DNA from: Antrodiella citrinella
Taxonomy: Eukaryota; Basidiomycota; Agaricomycetes; Polyporales; Steccherinaceae
NCBI GenBank assembly: GCA_004802725.1
Contig: SGPM01000564.1
Location: 1-11,757 of the forward strand
Direction of reading: 5' to 3'
DNA length: 11,757 bases
In this document: piece after piece, positions 1 through 6,969 of the stretch
Numbering within the stretch: the first letter of the stretch is position 1
How the letters are laid out: each line of letters opens with the position of its first letter
Position numbers and translations under genes: made by a program
Notes under the pieces: generated by a model
Databases searched by the model: none
Told to the model about the DNA's origin: nothing
What the model saw: only the letters and a program-made list of their open reading frames with translations

Positions 1-1005
1 GCCGGCCGTGGTGCTCTAGGACCTTGTGATGGCTGCGCTTCTGGGAAACACCCTCAGAGTCCTTTCCCTGATCAGGCATCTCGCTCCGACTCTATCCTCT
101 ATCGTCTCCATATGGATCTCCAAGGTAAACTCCCCCGTTCCCTCAAGGGGTACGAGTACACCCTCGCCGTCATTGATGATCATTCACGATACGGCTGGAA
201 GGAATACATGAAGACGAAGGACGAGACACCCACCCTGATCAAAGAACTCATCACGCGCCTCGAGAACCTCACCGGCTGCACTGTAAAGTGTGTTCGTACT
301 GATGGTGGCGGCGAATTCAACAATGCCGAACTCGAAGCATGGTTCAAGTCAAAGGGTATCACTCACGAGAAGTCAGCTCCCGACACTCAGCAGCAAGACG
401 GTGTCTCTGAACGCTTCAACGGCACGACGCACAGATCCGCGCTCTCTATGTTACACGAGGCAGGACTCAGCGACGGTTTTTGGCCCGAAGCTCACGAGTA
501 TGCATGTCATGTTCGCAATTGTTCCCCATCTCGCGCTATTCCCAATTCCACCCCGCACGAAATGTTTTTTGGCACAAAACCTGACGTCTCCAGTCTACGG
601 GTCTTTGGGTCTCGTTGTCACGTCCGGGTGGATCCGAGCAATCGCAAGAAGACGTCGGCCCATTCAGTCGAAGGCATCTTCTGCGGATTTGCGCGCGGAT
701 ACAAGGCTTACTACATTTGGATTCCTTCACTTCACAGGTTTTCAGTCTCGCGCGATGTCATCGTGTACGAGAACTTGTTTGGAATCAAGTCTGTGACCAC
801 GTCTACCCCGTCTTCTCTCCCTCATGATCCCCTTGACCCCTCTCTTCCCTCATTCATTCCTACTCCTTCATCTGATCCTGATCCCCCTCGCCACACCTCA
901 TCCGAGTCTACCGATGATGCACCAGACGGGCTCCTGAACGCAGAAGTAACCCACCCAACAAGGGGGGTACTCCAGGAGGAGGACACCACGCAAGGGCGTA
1001 AGTAG
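1..1005 (+). pseudogene. Ty1/copia retrotransposon polyprotein fragment: integrase
   Basis: The frame is open from base 1, so the 5' part lies outside the window, and it stops at 1003-1005 (334 codons visible). Codons 9-16 read CDGCASGK, the C-x2-C end of the HHCC zinc finger that precedes copia integrase. The DDE core follows with D39 (in MDLQG), D101 (RTDGGGEF) and E137 (VSERFNGT); D101 to E137 has the canonical 35-residue spacing. The C-terminal part has the family's FCGFARGYKAYYIW and SRDVIVYENLF motifs, then a Pro/Ser/Thr-rich linker. In an intact element reverse transcriptase and RNase H follow. Here the frame stops in the linker and no RT motif is visible downstream, so the copy is truncated and could not move by itself. 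The first internal ATG (112) lies within the domain and is not the real start. Confidence 0.9.
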
Positions 1006-1380
1006 AGGAGTCGTAAGGGTGGGCCGAGGACCTAGGAATAGAGTAGAGTAGTCCGGTGATGTTCGTGTTTCGTCCGAGATGACTCGCGCAACGCCCGGTG
1101 ACCTTCGAGGCCGTACGAGCTTAGTACCGAAATAGCTACAAAGCCTGCGGAGAAGTACTAGACCGCGCGGAATGGCTATGGCGTGACTAGCTGACTGATA
1201 AAACGCGATCGATAGGGTCCACGGAAAGTACGAAGCTGACAGGAATAGGTCCGAGAGTGTCCGGACCGATGGACGATAGGGGCCGCGGGCGATATTGCGA
1301 AGATAAAGGAAGGGGACGCGGGACGATAGCGGTATATCGAACAGCGAGCAGAGGTGAAAACACGGCGTCGAGAGGTTCGT

Positions 1381-1510
1381 AAACGCAATGGGGTCGCAGT
1401 AGAAGGTGAACGCAGTAGTAAACGCAGTAGAACTCGGGGCTTGTTAGAAACGCAACGCAACACAGTAAACGCAGGATAACCAAAGAACGCAAAAGGGGGT
1501 CGCAATAGAA
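1381..1510. repeat. Degenerate short repeat of AACGCAGTAG type
   Basis: AACGCA or CGCAGTAG-like units recur at 1382, 1394, 1409, 1421, 1449, 1468, 1486 and 1500. The best two copies are identical 10-mers AACGCAGTAG at 1409 and 1421. Spacing is irregular (12-28 bp), so this is an interspersed short motif and not a strict tandem array. Confidence 0.6.
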
Positions 1511-1615
1511 ATATACGCACGCGGTTCGCAGGGGTTCGTGAAATCTTCGCTCTCACAGGTATTAAGGGGGAAAAGGGGAGGGGGATCTTCTTCTTGTTCT
1601 AATGTACATAGTGCG

Positions 1616-1630
1616 CCTACTTATAGTAGG
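1616..1630 (-). promoter_or_regulatory. Possible minus-strand TATA box inside a short palindrome
   Basis: On the minus strand this reads CCTACTATAAGTAGG: a TATAAG element in which flanking CCTAC and GTAGG form a 5-bp inverted repeat. Downstream on the same strand comes a C/T-rich tract (1561-1602), a composition common after fungal transcription starts. No ORF of quality follows, so if it is a promoter it would most plausibly be that of a decayed LTR. Speculative. Confidence 0.25.
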
Positions 1631-1673
1631 TTACGGACTATTCAAACCGGTAGCTACGAGAAAGAGTTGGGAA

Positions 1674-2015
1674 GTAAGAAATAAGACAAACGAAAGTGTC
1701 CGAGAAGGTACGAGAAAGGTCCGGAAACTACGATACAATGTTCGAGGAGGATACGATGTACGAACGGGGGCGTGAAAGAAGGTATCGGAGGTGGATGTAT
1801 AGCTCTCGCGTGGCTCCGGACTATGCGCGGATGGGAGTTCGGGGTCTTCGGACCTCGCGGGTGATGCGCGGGTCATTCGTCGGGATGTGCGGACGTGAAT
1901 ACGAGTCGAAGTAGCGGACGAGAAGCCTCCGAAGGTGCCGAGGTAGGGGCGGATGGGTGCTAGTCGGTGCGTAATAGCAGCGCGCGGGTACCAACGAGAA
2001 TCGGAGCTCATCAAC
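1674..2015. repeat. Direct repeat, copy 1 (about 342 bp)
   Basis: Starts GTAAGAAATAAGAC and ends GCTCATCAAC. It aligns along its whole length with 2197-2460 except for a net 78 bp present only here, centred around 1758-1850. Shared blocks include GTGTCCGAG...GGTACGAGAAAGGTCCGG, the GTGCGGACGTGAATA block and GGTGCGTAATAGC. The long minus-strand frames through this copy are not considered genes: between the copies most codon differences change the amino acid. Confidence 0.8.
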
Positions 2016-2196
2016 GGTCGGAGTGCCATGCGTCTCGTATAGTCGATTCTTGTGCTTGATGTTGGCCCGTCGCGCGCGAGTGATGTGTCGACCGCGCGCC
2101 GCGTACTGAGGAGGGGGACAGCTGCCGGAATGGTTGGACATGGTTGCGGGATGTTCTGGAGACTCGATACGCGTTGCTCGGTATATGGCGGACAAA

Positions 2197-2460
2197 GTAA
2201 GAGATAAGACGAACAAAAGTGTCCGAGCAGGTACGAGAAAGGTCCGGCAACTACAATATGATGTCCGAGGGAGATACGATATAGGAACGATTGCACGAAT
2301 CGCGGGTGACGCACGGGTCGATCGTCGGGATGCGCGGACGTGAATATGATTCGAAGTAGCGGGTGAGAAGCCTTCAGAGGTGCCGAGGTAGAAGTAGATG
2401 GGTGCTAGACGGTGCGTAATAGCGGCGCGCGGGTACCAGCGAGAATCGGGGCTCATCAAC
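2197..2460. repeat. Direct repeat, copy 2 (about 264 bp)
   Basis: Starts GTAAGAGATAAGAC and ends GCTCATCAAC. By hand count the right-hand ~120 bp matches copy 1 at about 86% of positions. A net 78 bp is missing relative to copy 1. The two copies are separated by 181 bp of CpG-rich sequence (2016-2196) that is not repeated. The repeats could be LTR-internal tandem units or two nested remnants of one family; neither the outer edges nor target-site duplications could be fixed by eye. Confidence 0.8.
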
Positions 2461-2483
2461 GTACGGGTACACAATGCTGGTGA

Positions 2484-2675
2484 GTCCTGGGGTACTGGTC
2501 TCCTGCTGCAGAGGACTGGTACCAGAAGTGTATGCTCAAACTGGTGGCTGGGGAAGCGAAGCCGCTCAATGCCATGAACTGGCGAAAGTCCCTGCGCTTC
2601 TATTACTCCAAATCACGTTTTGTTCAGAAAGGTGTCACCAAGCTCTGTGAACACTATATTGACCACTGTATATGA
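2484..2675 (+). pseudogene. Orphan ORF, protein-like C-terminal fragment
   Basis: The frame is open from just after a stop (2481-2483) to TGA at 2673-2675, 63 codons with no ATG near its start. Residue composition is that of a folded protein, unlike the flanking Arg/Ser/Pro frames: it runs through YWSPAAEDWYQKCMLKLVAG and later WRKSLRFYYSKSRFVQKG to a tail with CEHYIDHCI. I do not recognise the family. The repeat copy ends only 23 bp upstream, so the 5' part of this gene seems to have been removed or separated by repeat insertion. It converges with the KDZ gene, 131 bp away. An alternative reading with a GTGAGT...CTGCAG intron at 2480-2511 would need a 32-nt intron, too short to be credible. 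Confidence 0.35.
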
Positions 2676-2806
2676 CTGGTTTGTTTTCGTCTCATCGCGA
2701 ATTTGCTTGGAATGAACCAGAACGGTGTATTCATATTGCTCCACATGTACTTGTATACAGCATGCCTATAAACCTTGTTTTGTTCCATACATACTGTCAC
2801 TGTGCC

Positions 2807-5196
2807 TCAGAGAAAACCCTTCCAAGTTCCTGGCTTCGCCCCACTCTGCTTCAGCTCCATCAGAGTCATCCGGTTCCGCCATATGATCATCTCATCCAGA
2901 AAGAAGTTGTAGTGGATAGGCTTCATCTCTCGGCAAATGGATGCATAGCGGCCCATCCAACTGTTGTGCTGTTCTGCAGCGGACGAGTTGAAAAACCAGC
3001 CCCCCTCGGGCTTATGGAGTTCGGGAAACTGAGCAGGGTTGCAGTTCTCTTGACAGAACGTGTCGGATTTGCTATGCTTGCAGTTGAAATGGAAAACATC
3101 CACAGGGAGCAAAGTGTGAATGAACAGTGGGTCGCCTTTGACCACCTGTGTCAACTTGCAGTTGGTATCATAGAATATGACCTCGGGCATGGCCCCGTTA
3201 TCATCATACACTCGATGAACAAAGTCCTGCCAGAGAGAGAATGTGAGCACCCGGTGTCTGTGAGTCAGGTCATGACCAATCTTACCGCCACAGAATTGAG
3301 ACCCTCTGCTCCAAAGAAGGTGACACGAGCTATGATCATACCGCATGGGGCAACGATGACCTGCTCGTTGTGGGTGCGCTTCCGTCCGAACTGGGCCTTC
3401 ATGCGACGACCACCCTCGGTTGGTGGTTTCTCGGAAGTCGTCTTCTTACTTGTCTTCTTCTTCGTTGCCTTGGTGGACTTCGTGGACTTGCTCGTCTTGG
3501 TGGACTTGCTCGACTTCTTTGGTGGGTTTGGGGGCTGGGTCGTGCCCTGATGCTCGTCTAGAACTTGAACGGGAGCGGCGGCGGTGACTTCCTCTATGAT
3601 CGTCTCGAGCTCGTCTAGCAGAGCTGCTTCAGAGGCCTCCTCTCGAGTCATCGACGATTTGAGGGCGCGGGCAGCCTTGAGCCTGTTCTGAAGCTGGAAG
3701 AACGCCTGACCCCGCTCCTTGGATACTCTCTCCATCTCCTGATGTTGTGGGTCGCAACAGGCGAGACTGCCATCGACCACTGGTTCAGAGCAGTCCTTGA
3801 CAGAACAGATGGAGTTCTGGTTCGCGTGGTTGGGGCAGAAGCGATGTCGCTGGTTGGCCAAAGGAACATGGCAGTTCAAAACACCGCAGCATGGGTGGCC
3901 GATAGTGATCCCGTCCATGACAACACAAGATATCTTGTCTAGACAAGAGGCCAATCAGAGAGACAAAAGGGGGTGCTCGAGACCTCAACTTACCAATTCC
4001 GCCATCCTCGCGCTCGTAGTAGCGGGTGCACTTGTTGCATCTATGCAAGACGTCGGGAAGTCCGTCATTTTGGATACGTATGTTCCGCGCCTCCATCGCA
4101 GCCGTGAAGCGTTCTTGTTGATCTCCTCCGTCTGGGACTTGCAAAGCGGCCGCGCCGGTGGATATGATATCACTGAGTAGGCTGAGAAGCCAGAACGATT
4201 GCCAGACTTGGGAACTGGTGATCCTGGTGCTGAACTGGTGTGATCGGAGTGGGTCGCCGTCGTCGTTGTCATCAGCAGCAGTGAGCATCAGGCCATCCGC
4301 GTTGTATGTATCAGCAATGGCCGACCCAGAAGACCTAGGTGATGGCAGAGACGATCAGCTGGACGTTCAGACATCAGGAGAGATATAGAAGAATCTCACT
4401 GAATCTTCAGGAAAGAGTGCCTCCAGTGCACGACGAGCATGGCTTCAGCATACTGATGCTCTCCGATGTAGAGAAACTTTGGAATGTCGGTGTTGGAGTA
4501 ATAGAATCGGGTGCCACCATGAGTGTAGTAGTTATGGTGGTACACGGTACGGCACTCTGGTAGTACGACAACGTCAGCTTCGGGGAGGGTCACCAGAGAA
4601 GTATCACATACCCCTGCATGTAAGAGAGACGTCGTAGCCCGGCACGGTGCCCGTCCTGGTAAACACTGAGACCTGCTTGAACGTCTCCGTTTTCAGTGTT
4701 GTCTTTGCTTGGCTGACCGAACAGGCCTTGCCGATGCAGAAATGCGAGGGAGGATAGAAGCGGAGAGTTGCTGTGCATCTCTTGATGAGTGCAGGTCAAT
4801 ATAGGAGTCGGAAACGGTGGACGTACTCAATCCAGATTCATATCCACCGTGGCGTGCAAACATGACCTCTGGGGAGGCTGTCAGACATTCGACGAGTGCG
4901 TCATCCCAGACCATGTCCTTGAGCTCGGTCCAGCAGGTGCGTATATCCTGAAGGGATACGTTGATGGTCCTTGCAAGAAGTGTGCTGATCGAGTCCGGCA
5001 AGAATGCGGGTGGACAGTCGGGAGCATTGTGAGTCGTGCGCTGGGAGAGCAGGATGTCGTTCTTCAATACAGCAGCGTGTGTCACGAACAGATACAACGA
5101 CTCGAAAGAGAGCTTGGACAGGAGCTCTGGATGAGCTTGCAGACGGCACAGGAGGTTCACGATGGGGTAGCGCGGCGCAGACTCGGTGGACATCAT
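2807..5196 (-). CDS. KDZ-superfamily DNA transposase with CxC5 and CxC6 cysteine clusters
   Basis: Model: complement(join(2807..3226, 3286..3938, 3994..4334, 4400..4556, 4612..4770, 4827..5196)), 699 residues. All five introns are GT...AG, 55-65 nt, and restore frame exactly, so no break is seen. Start is the first in-frame ATG (two in tandem). The N-terminal helical part (1-120) has the family's KNDILLSQ and W..LKDMVW motifs. CxC5: YPPSHFC (C135, C140), then C175-x2-C178 with VYHHNYY and IGEHQYAE. CxC6: C328-x2-C331, then C359, C360, C365, C377, H380, C387 and C392. Probable catalytic acids, by analogy with KDZ enzymes: D351 (VVMDG), D580 (FYDTNC), E645 (SAAEQHNSW); the VDVFHFNCKH and FCQENCNP motifs sit between the last two. 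A Lys/Ser/Thr-rich stretch (about 482-508) lies between CxC6 and the D580 region. The ending FFLDEMI..RN plus about 25 residues looks natural. Expected role: cut-and-paste transposition in the nucleus. Confidence 0.9.
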
Positions 5197-5589
5197 GAAC
5201 GTGTTCTTCAGAAGAAGATAGAAGGGTGTCGCTTGGGGGGTGGGATGGAGGTGGCGCGAGTGTGTGTGTGAGGGTCGGGAACAAGAGGGATGTTGGACTT
5301 AGGGCTCTTAGGGGGTTCAACGACGTCCTTTCCTCCAATTCACGATCGAGTGATCGACGCTTCCATCGGAGACCCACCATACAAGGAGAACCAACGATCG
5401 TGAGGCGACTTCACAGACGTGAGCAGGTTACCCTCAGCATGCCAATACAGTGCCGAAATTCAGCATCTGCACTGCATTAATGAGGGTGCAAGGAGGAGGA
5501 GGAGGAGCGGTCGGCGCTAGAACCGTCGCATGTGATCGAGATCCCGCCAGATCCCCGCCGATCACTTCCCGATTAGGAAACCCCGACAC
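5197..5589. other. Upstream region of the KDZ transposase gene
   Basis: No gene is visible. It should hold the 5' UTR and promoter of the minus-strand transposase, but I see no clear TATA box on that strand. There is a GT-rich run (GTGTGTGTG near 5260), a 9-bp inverted pair TCACGATCG (5340-5348) and CGATCGTGA (5395-5403), and a GGA microsatellite at 5491-5507. If the element is complete, one terminal inverted repeat should lie here or in the arrays to the right; I could not identify its partner left of 2807. Confidence 0.4.
5490..5507. repeat. AGG trinucleotide microsatellite
   Basis: About five and a half perfect AGG units in a row, directly before the GCGGTCGGCGC sequence. Simple repeat with no other signal. 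Confidence 0.7.
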
Positions 5590-5745
5590 GTCCTGGACCG
5601 TCCTGGACACTGCGGCGGGTGTCCTGGACGATATGGCGGGTGTCCCGGACGATATGCAGAGCGTCCCGGACTAAAACACGCTGTCCTGAACTGTCCTGGA
5701 CCGTCATGAACCGTCCTGCACTGTCGTGGACAAAATGTCGTGGAC
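5590..5745. repeat. Array of near-palindromic GTCNTGGAC 9-mers in helical phase
   Basis: Eleven copies start at 5590, 5600, 5621, 5642, 5663, 5683, 5693, 5703, 5713, 5723 and 5737. Variants are GTCCTGGAC, GTCCCGGAC, GTCCTGAAC, GTCATGAAC, GTCCTGCAC and GTCGTGGAC. The core GTCC-N-GGAC is a palindrome. Gaps are 10, 21, 21, 21, 20, 10, 10, 10, 10 and 14 bp, so nearly all copies fall on the same face of the helix. Lying upstream of the transposase gene, it may be a subterminal array of transposase-binding sites. A minus-strand frame across it (5573-5926) is repeat-encoded and not a gene. Confidence 0.8.
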
Positions 5746-5814
5746 TGGCTCGGACATTTCGACCTGACTCGGACTGACTCGGACTAGCTCGGACTAGCTC
5801 GGACTGACTCGGAC
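5746..5814. repeat. Tandem 10-bp repeat TGACTCGGAC
   Basis: Units at 5746 (TGGCTCGGAC), then five contiguous units at 5765, 5775, 5785, 5795 and 5805 (TGACTCGGAC or TAGCTCGGAC). The period is exactly 10 bp. It adjoins the GTCNTGGAC array and shares the CGGAC half-site, so both may derive from one motif. Further GTCC/GGAC-type pieces follow to about 5855. Confidence 0.85.
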
Positions 5815-5970
5815 CATCCCGGAGTCCACGACAGTCCGGTTCCGGACGTCCCGGATTGTTCACAATACGAATGCCCTCTGATTTTCGGAAAGTCCTTATA
5901 GCCGCCAGCCAGCCTGGGCCCTGCACTGGTCACCGCTTCTTGAACGTACTAACATATCGCTGCCACTTAG

Positions 5971-6030
5971 GATGACGAGGACTTCACTGCTATGGACATG
6001 TGCTATCTGATTGATGAACCCACATCATAA
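5971..6030 (+). pseudogene. Possible orphan 3'-terminal exon
   Basis: A textbook intron 3' end precedes it: TACTAAC at 5948-5954 and CACTTAG ending at 5970. The exon would read 19 acidic residues (starting DDEDFTAMDMCY) to TAA at 6028-6030. No donor of GTRNGT type lies in the normal range upstream; the repeat arrays occupy that space. It could be the last exon of a host gene cut off by the transposon, or chance. I do not recognise the peptide. Confidence 0.25.
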
Positions 6031-6770
6031 TTCTGTTTGCAAGTGGATGATAGACAAGGCAGGAATTACCAGCTTCGGCGGAGTCGTGAATCAAGTCAAG
6101 TAACCCGCGACTCGTCTCTCAGTCAATAGTTGGTCTGCCTAGGGGAGACTATGGATAAAGGTGAGTACACTTGTTCAACATACATACCAGAAACTCAATA
6201 CACTGTCGTAAATTTCAGCACAGAATCATACAGAGTCATCACTATCATGACTCGGACATGGACGCATAACATGTACAGAGCACGTACTACTGGAGTCTAA
6301 TTCGCGGAGGAGTTTTGCGTTTTTCCAAAGCACCTGAATCGCGGCACATGCGTACGCCACAGTGTGTATATACACGTGTTCGTACCATGAGTTTTGGACA
6401 GTTTATCGTCATGTGCGGCGCCGTTGCCTGGTATGGGTCTCCATTAAGAGGCGCACGGTGTCTGTACACTTGACTTGGAACACTTCTTCCCCTTTCGTCG
6501 ACTGATGCAAATAAAGAAACCCGTTTTCCCCCATATATGTGGGTGCTTAAATCCTGAGGACCCATATTTCATTTACGGCAAATCATCATAGCCCAGGTAT
6601 CCTCGAGGTTACCGTGAGGGTCACACTGATATCTGACCATTTGTTTATTTAAAGTCACATGTTGCACCTTCAGCTGGTTGTCCGCGTATAAAACATCTAG
6701 TAGATGACTTCCGTCGTTCCGACCTCCCTGCCCGCACCCATCCGCAATCCTTCACCAGGTTGATTGTGAC
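6031..6770. other. Intergenic region without a recognised gene
   Basis: No frame longer than about 90 codons, and none protein-like. Two small items are visible. First, an intron-like segment 6161-6218 (GTGAGT...TTTCAG) that would join ATG at 6151 to a 13-codon frame ending at 6250. Second, a 12-bp palindrome GTGTATATACAC at 6364-6375. A TATAAAAC box at 6686-6693 may be an alternative promoter element of the kinase gene. Confidence 0.4.
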
Positions 6771-6774
6771 GCCC

Positions 6775-6781
6775 TATATAT
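6775..6781 (+). promoter_or_regulatory. TATA box of the MLKL-like kinase gene
   Basis: CTATATATT lies 195 bp upstream of the ATG. Allowing the usual 25-35 bp to the start site and removal of the candidate leader intron (6864-6931), this leaves a leader of roughly 100 nt, a normal length. A second TATAAAA motif at 6686 is an alternative. Confidence 0.4.
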
Positions 6782-6863
6782 TCTCGTAATACGCCATCCT
6801 GCTTCCGATCTTATTGTTTCGCATCACGTCGTCAGACATCTGGTTCATCTAGACTCTAGTCGT

Positions 6864-6931
6864 GTGAGTTTTCAACCTGATGGAATATTCCCACTAGGAA
6901 CCTGACGCCACAGTTTTACCTTACCTTACAG
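6864..6931 (+). other. Candidate 5' UTR intron of the kinase gene
   Basis: GTGAGTTTT donor, CCTGAC branch-like sequence at 6901-6906, acceptor TTACAG ending at 6931; 68 nt. It ends 38 nt before the ATG. It matches the size and signals of the coding introns of the same gene. Confidence 0.45.
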
Positions 6932-6969
6932 TGTGCTTTGACTCTTGACGATTCCTTCCGACCAGCATC

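Larger units (their letters stand above)
1006..1673. other. Non-coding purine-rich stretch downstream of the copia fragment
   Basis: No convincing gene is visible. The + strand is strongly G+A-rich with few TTA, CTA and TCA trinucleotides, so long but low-complexity minus-strand frames arise by composition alone (for example 1176-1556, rich in Arg, Ser and Pro). It contains a short degenerate repeat (1381-1510), a G/A tract (1561-1587) and a minus-strand TATA-like box near 1620. It may belong to a decayed LTR in minus orientation together with the repeats up to 2480; that is inference. Confidence 0.5.

Noticed and set aside
1631..2474. Two long minus-strand frames (227 and 217 codons) across the direct repeats
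   Set aside because: Arg/Ser/Pro/Thr-rich, in different frames for the two copies, and differences between copies are mostly non-synonymous; explained by scarcity of TTA, CTA and TCA on the purine-rich + strand.
2480..2511. Intron GTGAGT...CTGCAG ahead of the orphan ORF
   Set aside because: Only 32 nt long, well below the 51-68 nt seen in every supported intron of this window.
3265..3346. Apparent frameshift in the middle of the transposase
   Set aside because: A 59-nt intron at 3227-3285 (GTAAGA...TGGCAG, phase 0) joins the two frames without loss of conserved sequence.
2672..3550. 292-codon + strand frame
   Set aside because: It is exactly antisense to the last two exons of the KDZ transposase; its C-terminal Leu/Val/Phe run is the complement of the Lys/Ser-rich stretch.
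5573..5926. 117-codon minus-strand frame
   Set aside because: Its repeating VRD/VQD and SQSE peptides are translations of the 10-bp DNA repeats.
6151..6250. 13-codon spliced mini-ORF (intron 6161-6218)
   Set aside because: Good donor and acceptor, but no clear branch site, no family resemblance and too short to support; mentioned only within the intergenic entry.
6364..6375. Palindrome GTGTATATACAC
   Set aside because: A lone AT-core palindrome is common by chance; no partner site or gene close enough to assign a role.
6287..6565. 92-codon minus-strand frame
   Set aside because: No recognisable motif, no initiation context or splice partners, and composition like surrounding intergenic DNA.
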